The notes under the pieces: model-generated
What the model was told of the DNA's origin: nothing
The model's database searches: none
What the model saw: the letters and a program-made list of their open reading frames with translations, nothing else
Shown: piece after piece, positions 8,364-14,629 of the stretch
Numbering within the stretch: position 1 is the stretch's first letter
How the letters are laid out: the number at the start of each line of letters is the position of its first letter
Assembly: GCA_021814065.1 (NCBI GenBank)
Contig: JAKAIZ010000001.1
Location: forward strand, 18,692 to 66,800
Length of the DNA stretch: 48,109 nucleotides
Direction of reading: 5' to 3'
Origin: Nitrospirota bacterium
GTDB taxonomy: Bacteria > Nitrospirota > Thermodesulfovibrionia > Thermodesulfovibrionales > UBA6898
Made by a program: the position numbers and the translations under genes

Positions 8364-9416
8364 CTAACTCCCTCCAAGGAACTGAAAGGCCTGTATCCTT
8401 CTGTTGAGCATATCGGCCACATAGATTACATTACTGTCATCGATAAAAATACCGGCCGGCAGATAGAAGTCGCCGTAGCGTTCGCCCTTTTCTCCGAAAA
8501 AGAGGAGCAGCCTCCCTTCCTGGTCGAAGATCTTGACCGTATTTCCTGCGCCATCGACGATATAGATATGTCCTTCGGTGTCTACCGCCACTCCCTTGGG
8601 TTTGTCGAGGGTGTCGTAAGAATCGCCGAGCCGCCCTATGGCATTCAGGAACTTCCCGTCCGGCGAGAACTTCTGCACCCTGAAGTTGAGAAAGTCGGTG
8701 ACATAGACATTTCCGTCCTTGTCGACGGCGGCATAGGTCGGGTAATAGAACTCGCCGGGACCCTCCCCCCTGCGCCCGATCGCTCCCCTTCTCTTGCCGT
8801 CAGTCCCGTAGATATAGACGGTATGGGCGTCCGTATCGACGACATACAGTACGCCTCTGCCCCTGTCTATGGCAAGCCCCTCGGGCCGCAGAAACCCGCC
8901 CTCGAAGTCGAGGAGGAACTTCCCGTCCGGCCGGTAGGCCATAACCTTCTTAAGCTCGGAGTCGGACAGATAGATGGTGCCCGATGAATCGGCCGCAACT
9001 CCCCTGGGATACGAAAGCGACTCCCCGCCGCCTGCCTCGGCTATCTGAAGGACATCCATCGTCTTTCTGTCGATTACGGTCAATCTGGCCGCCCCCGGGT
9101 CGGCGATATAGTAGCGTTTTTCATCAACGTAAATTCCCTGGGGACGCAGGAGCGTATCCGCCGTCTGGGGGTCGTTAGCCCCTCCACCGGCGATGATATC
9201 GAGATAATCGGTATTCCGCTCCCCCGAAGGCCCGGCGGCAACATTACTCAGACTCCAGAGGTACTTTATGCGCGGTTTTTCGGGCGAACCGGGCCATACG
9301 ATGCCGCCTGAAGCTGCGGCGTCAAGCTGCGCGCGGTATGCCGGGGCGCAGGAGACAAGCGCAGCGCCGATCGTGCCGGCAATGAGCAGAAGCTCAATAG
9401 ACCTCAATCTTCGCAT
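8364..9416 (-). CDS. NHL-repeat beta-propeller lipoprotein, copy 1
   Basis: The product is 350 aa. The signal sequence ends in a lipobox (ALVSC, Cys ~23), so this should be a lipid-anchored periplasmic or outer-membrane protein. After the conserved motif VWPGSPEKPRIKY come about six NHL blades (e.g. DKDGNVYVTDFLNFRVQKF, DTEGHIYIVDGAGNTVKIF, DDSNVIYVADMLNRRIQAF), the size of a complete six-bladed propeller. It has no heme or catalytic motif. The start overlaps the end of the PPIase gene by 23 bp, so the two are probably translationally coupled; the tetraheme cytochrome follows by 42 nt. Paralogues with the same WP..P..P[KR]I motif lie at 19089 and 41529. NHL proteins recur beside extracellular cytochrome genes in Geobacter (for example near omcS, from memory). 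A docking or assembly role is inference. Confidence 0.88.
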   Translation of the reverse strand: MRRLRSIELLLIAGTIGAALVSCAPAYRAQLDAAASGGIVWPGSPEKPRIKYLWSLSNVAAGPSGERNTDYLDIIAGGGANDPQTADTLLRPQGIYVDEKRYYIADPGAARLTVIDRKTMDVLQIAEAGGGESLSYPRGVAADSSGTIYLSDSELKKVMAYRPDGKFLLDFEGGFLRPEGLAIDRGRGVLYVVDTDAHTVYIYGTDGKRRGAIGRRGEGPGEFYYPTYAAVDKDGNVYVTDFLNFRVQKFSPDGKFLNAIGRLGDSYDTLDKPKGVAVDTEGHIYIVDGAGNTVKIFDQEGRLLLFFGEKGERYGDFYLPAGIFIDDSNVIYVADMLNRRIQAFQFLGGS

Positions 9417-10422
9417 TCTCCTTCAATCTCTTCAGAAGATCAGCCTCCCTTTCCTTGATCCGCTTCTCTTCGAGCTGTTTCCTCAGCTTATCCTTGACCT
9501 CGTCATAGGTCAGCTGGACAGGAGGGTTCTTCTCCACCACCTTCACGATATGGAACCCGTATAAAGTCTCTATCAGGCCGCAGATCTGCCCCGTCTCACA
9601 TTGAAAAGCCGCTTTTTCGAGCTCTGGGTCGAGCCTACCCTTATGGACAAGGCCGAGATCTCCGCCCTTTACGCTCCACGCGTCATTCGAGTGCTTGTAG
9701 GCAAGGTCCTCGAAATCCTCGCCGGCCTTTGCCCTTGCGAGGATATCGGCAGCCTCCTTTCGCTTCGCTTCCTTCTCCTCAGCGGTAGCGGCCGGATCGA
9801 CGCTGATCAGGATATGAAGCAGCTTTGCCGATTCGGGCCGCATATGGTCCTTCTTGTTCTTTTCGTAATTCTCCTTCACCTCTTGTTCGGACACCTTTGC
9901 CTTGTCGATGATCTCGCCTTCCATGAATTTGGTGACGATAAGGTTTCTCTCGATCCCGTCTTTCAGTGTGTCAAGGGTATAACCGGAAGAGGCAAGGGCC
10001 TTCGAAAAATCGGCTTCCGTCTTGAACCGCTTCCGCAGCCGATCGACAGCCTCGTCCACATCAGCGCTCTTCACCGCCACGCCGGTCCTCTTTGCCTCCT
10101 GGAAATAGAGCTCGGTCTTGATGAGCTCCTCGAGGGCCTTCGGCCTGAACTCGGCGCGCTTCTCCGGGGTGACCGTGCTGTGATAGATCGCCTTCGGCAA
10201 CATCGCGTCTATCATCTCTTCGAGCTTTTTTTCGGTAAGGACCTTCCCGTTGACGCGCGCGACCGGCTTCTCAGGCCCATTGCCGTCCCCCGCCTTCGCA
10301 CTGCTAACATGAAGAAAGACGAGCAGAATTGCGGCCGATGCCAGGACGAGGCCGATACGGACAGCTGAAGGCCTTCCCGTCGCTCTGTTTCCATTCTCCG
10401 GTATTATACGTCCACTTGTCAT
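9394..10422 (-). CDS. Periplasmic parvulin-type peptidyl-prolyl cis-trans isomerase (SurA/PpiC-like)
   Basis: The product is 342 aa. The ATG at 10422 has AAGGAG 6 nt upstream and forms a TGATG stop/start overlap with the beta-barrel gene. An N-terminal export signal (~22-45, VRIGLVLASAAILLVFLHV) precedes a SurA-like helical chaperone region (~50-175, starting VARVNGKVLTEKKLEEM) and one parvulin domain (~185-285) with the typical landmarks LLHILISV, KGGDLGLVHKGRLDPELEKA and YGFHIVKV. A charged helical tail (~290-340) completes it. The family isomerises X-Pro bonds and chaperones outer-membrane or secreted proteins. Its place between a large barrel and exported cytochromes suggests a dedicated folding factor for them; a PPIase also adjoins omcZ in Geobacter (from memory). 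Confidence 0.9.
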   Translation of the reverse strand: MTSGRIIPENGNRATGRPSAVRIGLVLASAAILLVFLHVSSAKAGDGNGPEKPVARVNGKVLTEKKLEEMIDAMLPKAIYHSTVTPEKRAEFRPKALEELIKTELYFQEAKRTGVAVKSADVDEAVDRLRKRFKTEADFSKALASSGYTLDTLKDGIERNLIVTKFMEGEIIDKAKVSEQEVKENYEKNKKDHMRPESAKLLHILISVDPAATAEEKEAKRKEAADILARAKAGEDFEDLAYKHSNDAWSVKGGDLGLVHKGRLDPELEKAAFQCETGQICGLIETLYGFHIVKVVEKNPPVQLTYDEVKDKLRKQLEEKRIKEREADLLKRLKENAKIEVY

Positions 10423-12866
10423 CAAAAACTCCTTTTAAACGTCCTCGTTACCCTCAGGTAGATGCGGTGTTCGGTATCTTCCTTCTCCGCGCCATCATTC
10501 TTAATTATCCTGCCCTCGTATTCCGCCGAGACAGCCACTTTCCCGTACTGCCAGGTGAACCTGGACCGCAGCCACTTTGAGGTGTGCGTATCGTCTCTAT
10601 CATAAGTCAGCCCGAGGGAAAAAGTCGAATTTCTGGTAATAACCGCGTTGTAGAAGAGGCTTCCGCTGTAGAAGGTGTTGTTCCCGTTTTCGATAAGGCC
10701 CGACTTATTTTTTTCGTAGTAGCCGCTCAGGGTAACGCGGTGCCAGCCGCTGAACCAGTTCACCACCCCGTCGACCCTGTCCGACTTGCTCATGCCCTCA
10801 TCAAGGCCGTTCTTCGACTCACGGTGCTCGAGGCCGGCCTGGGCTGACATATTCCCGGTGATCACTCCGGTGACTCTCAGTCTCAACACATGGGTCGGCG
10901 AGAGACCTCCGTCACTGCGGTTTATCGGCTCCGTCGAACGAAGCGGGACTACAGAACCGTCGACCATCATCTCGAAAAAATAGTCCCCGGTGATCGTCAG
11001 CCTGCGCCACTTCGTGGTGTTGAAGCTGATCCCAACCCCATACGGAATGTCGCTGTTCAGGAAACTGACGTGCGCCGCCCCGGTCAGGACAAGGCCCCTG
11101 ATCCCGCTGTAGGTCACGTTTTCGGCTAAGTTCACACCATAGGTCGACGACGGACCGGTCGTTGTCGTAAAGAGGCCTTCGTTGATGACCGCCGTCTGCT
11201 CCTCGGAGAAGTCGCTCTTTTGCGCTATAGCGGAGGCTGTGGATATGGAAAACAACGTTGGAGTCACATTTTTCCGCATCGTACCGGATGCGTTCAGGGC
11301 ATAGGTGCTGCTTCCCTGGTTGTGATTATAGTCGGCCCCGAACACGATGTCGTACGCAGTGTTATTTCCCTTCACGAAGTTCGCCTCCGCGTGGGAATTC
11401 ACGTGGAAGGCCGATGCGGAATCTAACAACGAGTATTCGACATTGCTGTCCACCTTGAACTTCCGGATGTAATTCGTGGCGTCAAGAGATATCCTTGTGT
11501 TCGTCTGGGTATCTGTCGCCCGGTACCCGCCGAGCGTATGCGTGTTTTCCGTTGATTCACGGTTATAGTAGAGGACATAGGAGTAGTTCCGCGAATCCAT
11601 CCTCGCCCGGGCATCGAGCGTGCCTCGTTCAATTTTCTCGGTGTCGGTCTCGTAAATATTTCTGTCATAGTCGACATTGATTAACGGGAAGGGCACCTTC
11701 AGCCCTGACCCGGCGGGATTCTGATTCTGATTCTGGTTCTGGTTCTGGTTCCGGTTACCATTCTCCTGGGGCAGGTAGTCGCTGTTGTTCTCACCGTTGC
11801 CATTGCCATTGCCATTGCCATTGCCATTGCCATTGCCATTGCCATTGCCATTGCCATTGCCATTGCCGTTGCCATTGCCGTTGCCATTGCCGTTGCCGTT
11901 TTGACCGTTGAGCTGCTGATTGAACTTCAGCCGGATCTGCTCCTCGAAAATGCTATGGACAGAGACAAACTTGCCGCCGGAAAAAAACCTGAAATAGACC
12001 GGCAGATAATACATTGCGCTTACGCCGTAGTTACTGGTCGTGAAATCGCTTCCCGAATACCTCGAAAACCTCAGGGAGATCGGATGCGGCATATAGGCGA
12101 GAAAAGCGAACTTCGGATTTGAGATCCTGCGGACGTCGTTAAGCAGGCTGAGCCCGATATCTAAACCCTTTACAGAGTATCCCTCGTCGTCGCCGGACCT
12201 CTTAAGAAAAGACCCCTGCACCGAGAAGGTCGCCAGCCTCGTATCGATGACCGGCCCTGTCAGGCCGAGCTGATAGTTCTGCGTGAAGAACGACCCGGCC
12301 TCCTCAGCCCCCCCCTGACCGGATATCCATCTCTTTTCGTACTCAAGGCCGATGACACCTGTAAGAACGTACCGATTGGACAACCCTCTATACGCAGCCC
12401 CGGCAGCCGGAGCGAAGAGCAGGCACAGAAACTGGACCATCACAAACGCCAGGGCGACCAATGCGATGCTCACAGGCGTCCTCTTCCCGCGCCTGTCATC
12501 GCGGTCTTCCTGCCTGCCGCCTGCTCCTTTGCGAACGCCGCTGAAAGGCTTCACTCCAGTACCGTTTTTTCTCCTTCCCTTCAGCTCGACGGCCTGTCCG
12601 CGGCTCTCGATAAGCGCAATGTCTCTTTTCAGGGTCGCAAGCGAGGTAAGAAGCAGCGCCGAGAGGTCTTCATAACTCAGGAGGCAGTCCTGCCGGCCGG
12701 CCTCGCGCGTCAACCTGAGGATCCTTTGCAGCCTCAATTCCCTGACGCCTCTTCTCGACAGCAAGTCCTGATCTTCAAGGCCGATAAGGGTAAGATGCAG
12801 GGTCCTGAAGGAAGTCTTTCCGTCCTTCTGACAGTCACACCTGTATTCCACCTTTCCGAACTCCAT
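10422..12866 (-). CDS. Large outer-membrane beta-barrel protein with an HTH-like N-terminal extension
   Basis: The product is 814 aa as one open frame. Residues ~15-115 resemble the HTH protein encoded just upstream (shared LxLRxxRxLRL...LTY/LSYxDLS..LLTS..TLKRD). Then comes a basic stretch (RRGKRT), a hydrophobic export signal (~132-158, VSIALVALAFVMVQFLCLLF...AGA), and about 650 residues of alternating beta-strands with many Tyr/Phe, ending in the outer-membrane signature TRTFKRSF. A long Asn-Gly / Asn-Gln simple-sequence insert lies at ~325-375. A GTG at 12473 with AAGAGGA 5 nt upstream sits exactly at the export signal and could start the barrel alone (683 aa); the ATG at 12866 has its own AAAGG. 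Both products may be made, since an HTH segment before a signal peptide makes little sense in one exported chain. The barrel opens the operon that continues into PPIase, NHL lipoprotein and cytochromes, fitting an outer-membrane conduit or filament exit port (inference). Confidence 0.82.
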   Translation of the reverse strand: MEFGKVEYRCDCQKDGKTSFRTLHLTLIGLEDQDLLSRRGVRELRLQRILRLTREAGRQDCLLSYEDLSALLLTSLATLKRDIALIESRGQAVELKGRRKNGTGVKPFSGVRKGAGGRQEDRDDRRGKRTPVSIALVALAFVMVQFLCLLFAPAAGAAYRGLSNRYVLTGVIGLEYEKRWISGQGGAEEAGSFFTQNYQLGLTGPVIDTRLATFSVQGSFLKRSGDDEGYSVKGLDIGLSLLNDVRRISNPKFAFLAYMPHPISLRFSRYSGSDFTTSNYGVSAMYYLPVYFRFFSGGKFVSVHSIFEEQIRLKFNQQLNGQNGNGNGNGNGNGNGNGNGNGNGNGNGNGNGNGNGNGENNSDYLPQENGNRNQNQNQNQNQNPAGSGLKVPFPLINVDYDRNIYETDTEKIERGTLDARARMDSRNYSYVLYYNRESTENTHTLGGYRATDTQTNTRISLDATNYIRKFKVDSNVEYSLLDSASAFHVNSHAEANFVKGNNTAYDIVFGADYNHNQGSSTYALNASGTMRKNVTPTLFSISTASAIAQKSDFSEEQTAVINEGLFTTTTGPSSTYGVNLAENVTYSGIRGLVLTGAAHVSFLNSDIPYGVGISFNTTKWRRLTITGDYFFEMMVDGSVVPLRSTEPINRSDGGLSPTHVLRLRVTGVITGNMSAQAGLEHRESKNGLDEGMSKSDRVDGVVNWFSGWHRVTLSGYYEKNKSGLIENGNNTFYSGSLFYNAVITRNSTFSLGLTYDRDDTHTSKWLRSRFTWQYGKVAVSAEYEGRIIKNDGAEKEDTEHRIYLRVTRTFKRSF
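11718..11753. repeat. Second hexanucleotide array encoding (Asn-Gln) repeats
   Basis: About six copies of [A/G]TTCTG (last one GTTCCG) encode alternating Asn-Gln in the same frame, ~40 bp from the Asn-Gly array. Both lie in the same presumed loop of the beta-barrel. Confidence 0.9.
11796..11897. repeat. Hexanucleotide array encoding (Asn-Gly)17 in the beta-barrel
   Basis: Seventeen tandem copies of [A/G]TTGCC (plus strand) encode alternating Asn-Gly. Most copies are ATTGCC, with GTTGCC variants towards the ends. Because the unit is six bases, slippage lengthens or shortens the loop without breaking frame. Position within a barrel suggests a length-variable surface loop. Confidence 0.95.
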
Positions 12867-12874
12867 ATCGGCCT

Positions 12875-13180
12875 TTACCGCTGCCCCCGCTCCCTCATGT
12901 CTCTTTTCAGCGTCGATCTGGAGGTGAGGAGGATAAGGCTAAGGTCACGGTAAGTTAGCCGGGCGCCCTGTTTCTCCGCCTCCTCCATCAACCTCAGCAT
13001 CCTATGCCTCCTGAGCTCCGCAAGCCCCGACCTGTTAAGTACTTCGATGTCGTTGTCGCAGCAGTAAGTCAACTTGAGGCTCTTCAACCTTTCGCTGCCT
13101 TCCCTCATCCAGTAAACCAGACTGCATTTCATCCTTCGAATATCCTCCGTTGTCGGCTTACGGTCCCTATGAAACCGCAT
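12875..13180 (-). CDS. Small HTH protein, DUF1670-like
   Basis: The product is 101 aa. Its C-terminal two thirds carry a helix-turn-helix-like pattern (LTYRDLSLILLTSRSTLKRD) close to the N-terminal region of the 814-aa ORF that starts 8 nt downstream. I relate both to the DUF1670-type HTH family; that name is tentative. The protein stops right after the recognition-helix region, so it is short for that family and may be a truncated or half-domain regulator. The ATG at 13180 has only a weak SD; an internal ATG at 13132 (MKCSLVYW) is an alternative. It is the first gene of the beta-barrel/cytochrome operon, so it could regulate it. Confidence 0.7.
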   Translation of the reverse strand: MRFHRDRKPTTEDIRRMKCSLVYWMREGSERLKSLKLTYCCDNDIEVLNRSGLAELRRHRMLRLMEEAEKQGARLTYRDLSLILLTSRSTLKRDMRERGQR

Positions 13181-13499
13181 ATATTACCATTACAGTAGGG
13201 CCATTTAACGCAAATAATGCGCTATTTGCCGCACGCGCGGTATCCCGCGCCTTTCAGTGCAAGCGGTTAATTTGTATTTAATCAAGCTCATTTGAGCCCT
13301 TATTTCAGATACACAAAAAAATTGCTGAACGTACTTCTTTCAATTACCATGCCACATAACGATTTTCTTGTTTCAAAAGATTTTTTATCTGCTGCAGAAG
13401 CCTGACCGATGCCCTGAGAAATGAAGGAAATGCTGCGGGCGGAAGCTCATATGACCCTGGTGCGGAAAGTGGACTTTTATATTTCTTTTGTATTTCTTC

Positions 13500-13528
13500 T
13501 TGACACGCGGCATGATCAGGGATAAAAT
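13500..13528 (+). promoter_or_regulatory. Sigma-70-type promoter for the FGE-fold protein / GT-C operon
   Basis: TTGACA (13500-13505) is followed after exactly 17 nt by TAAAAT (13523-13528). The -35 is perfect and the -10 has five of six bases. It faces the genes starting at 13721 and would give a leader of about 185 nt. Confidence 0.7.
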
Positions 13529-13577
13529 TCGAAACTTATATTTCAATTATCGTGCCCGCATGAGTGCCCCGCGTGAA

Positions 13578-13607
13578 GGCATCCATGTTTTCTTAAGAAT
13601 GGATGCC
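13578..13607 (+). other. Leader hairpin GGCATCCAT...ATGGATGCC
   Basis: A perfect 9-bp inverted repeat (13578-13586 with 13599-13607) has a 12-nt spacer that is itself partly palindromic (TTCTTAAGAA). It lies in the presumed leader between the promoter at 13500 and the gene at 13721. No T-run follows, so it is not an ordinary terminator; it may be a mobile repeat or an RNA control element. Confidence 0.5.
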
Positions 13608-13614
13608 CGAGAAA

Positions 13615-13650
13615 TTTTCTCTGTGCCTCTGTGGTAAATGACCTGCCTTT
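13615..13650 (+). repeat. Half-copy of a dispersed TCTCTGTG..CTCTGTGG repeat
   Basis: TTTTCTCTGTGCCTCTGTGG and the bases after it (to TGCCTTT) resemble the right arm of the inverted-repeat element at 44155-44312. Similar CCACAGAG-type motifs are common between genes in environmental bacterial genomes (from memory). Only one arm is present here. Confidence 0.55.
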
Positions 13651-13720
13651 ACTGGGTTCAGTAATGACAGAAATTCGAATTCCTTGCAGCAGGAAACGGA
13701 TTTCCTTTAGAATAATTCCG

Positions 13721-14629
13721 ATGCGCAAAAGTATTATCATGATCATGCTGTTTCTTTCATTCTCATGGCAGTCAATCAGCCGTGTGCAGGCCGGCACGGA
13801 CGCCGATCCTGACGTCAGCGGTCCTTCCGATGTGGCCCTTGTCCCGGCGGGGAGTTTTCTTATGGGCAGCCCAATTATAGAGAACAGGCCGCTCGAAGGC
13901 TATCCGGGGGCGGAAACCCCGCGGCATAAGGTATTCCTTGATTCGTTCTATATCGATAAATTCGAGGTGACGAACGGGCAGTTTGCGGCGTTCCTGAACT
14001 CCCTGAAGGACGAGAAAGGGTTCGACGAGAAAAGACCAAAGTGGGTCGTGATACGGGACGACCTCGATACGCCGGGAAAAAAGGATTGGTGGCCCACCGA
14101 GATTGCCCTTGAAGACGGCGTCTACAAGGCCCTGCCGGGATTCGAAAGATATCCGGTCATAAGCGTCAGCTGGTATGCAGCCGACGCATATTGCAGATGG
14201 GCCGGAGGGAGGCTGCCGACCGAAGCGGAGTGGGAAAAGGCGGCAAGGGGAGGCATTGCCGAGGCGGACTATCCCTGGGGAGACGAGCTGCCCACGAGCG
14301 GCATCGTCTTTAAGCAGAAATGGAGAAGCAACGCCTATCCCGCGCCGACGCAGGAGGTCGACAGCTATTACCCCAACGGATACGGACTCTACCATACGGC
14401 CGGCAATGCCTCTGAATGGTGCGCCGACTGGTACGCGCCCGACTACTACGGGAAATCGCCCGGCAAGGACCCCAATGGGCCGGATACGGGCAGGACGAAG
14501 GTGATTCGCGGCGGCTCCTGGGCGAGCGTCGCCGCAAATCTCCGCGTCGCCTACAGGAGTTTCAGCACCCCCGACGGGCTCAACAGCGGGGTCGGGTTCC
14601 GGTGCGCAAAAGATGCGGAACGGAAGTAG
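13721..14629 (+). CDS. Secreted FGE-sulfatase-fold protein lacking the catalytic cysteines
   Basis: The product is 302 aa. I chose the ATG at 13721 because it begins a signal peptide (MRKSIIMIMLFLSFSWQSIS, cleavage near VQAG); upstream in-frame codons give no export signal. The whole mature part is the formylglycine-generating-enzyme (SUMF1/PvdO) fold: VPAGSFLMGS, FYIDKFEVTNGQFAAFL, YPVISVSWYAADAYCRWAGG, LPTEAEWEKAARGG, GNASEWCADWY and the end VIRGGSWAS...GVGFRCA. In true FGEs two cysteines follow the GGS motif; here that stretch reads GGSWASVAANLRVAYRSF with none. Formylglycine formation is therefore unlikely, and the protein is probably a binding or structural member. It is first in a plus-strand operon with a GT-C/TPR protein, overlapping it by 17 bp. 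Confidence 0.87.
   Translation: MRKSIIMIMLFLSFSWQSISRVQAGTDADPDVSGPSDVALVPAGSFLMGSPIIENRPLEGYPGAETPRHKVFLDSFYIDKFEVTNGQFAAFLNSLKDEKGFDEKRPKWVVIRDDLDTPGKKDWWPTEIALEDGVYKALPGFERYPVISVSWYAADAYCRWAGGRLPTEAEWEKAARGGIAEADYPWGDELPTSGIVFKQKWRSNAYPAPTQEVDSYYPNGYGLYHTAGNASEWCADWYAPDYYGKSPGKDPNGPDTGRTKVIRGGSWASVAANLRVAYRSFSTPDGLNSGVGFRCAKDAERK

Larger units (their letters stand above)
13181..13720. other. 540-bp divergent intergenic region
   Basis: I see no gene in this stretch. Next to the minus-strand operon are two inverted repeats: GCAAATA-N6-TATTTGC (13210-13229) and GCGCGG-N4-CCGCGC (13235-13250), which look like regulator sites or a hairpin. The middle (13260-13480) is AT-rich and featureless apart from a poor sigma-54-like match near 13340. 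The plus-strand promoter, a leader hairpin and a dispersed-repeat half-copy follow and are listed separately. Confidence 0.6.

Noticed and set aside
7662-8987. 441-codon plus-strand open frame
   Set aside because: It runs antisense across a tetraheme gene, an intergenic gap and an NHL gene, all of which have strong motif support on the other strand.
11796-11897. Possible CRISPR-like array
   Set aside because: The unit is only six bases, without spacers, and codes for Asn-Gly in a conserved reading frame.
13339-13355. Sigma-54-like TGGCATGGTAATTGAA before the HTH/barrel operon
   Set aside because: The -12 box reads TTGA instead of TTGC, losing the most conserved base; it is also ~160 bp from the start codon.
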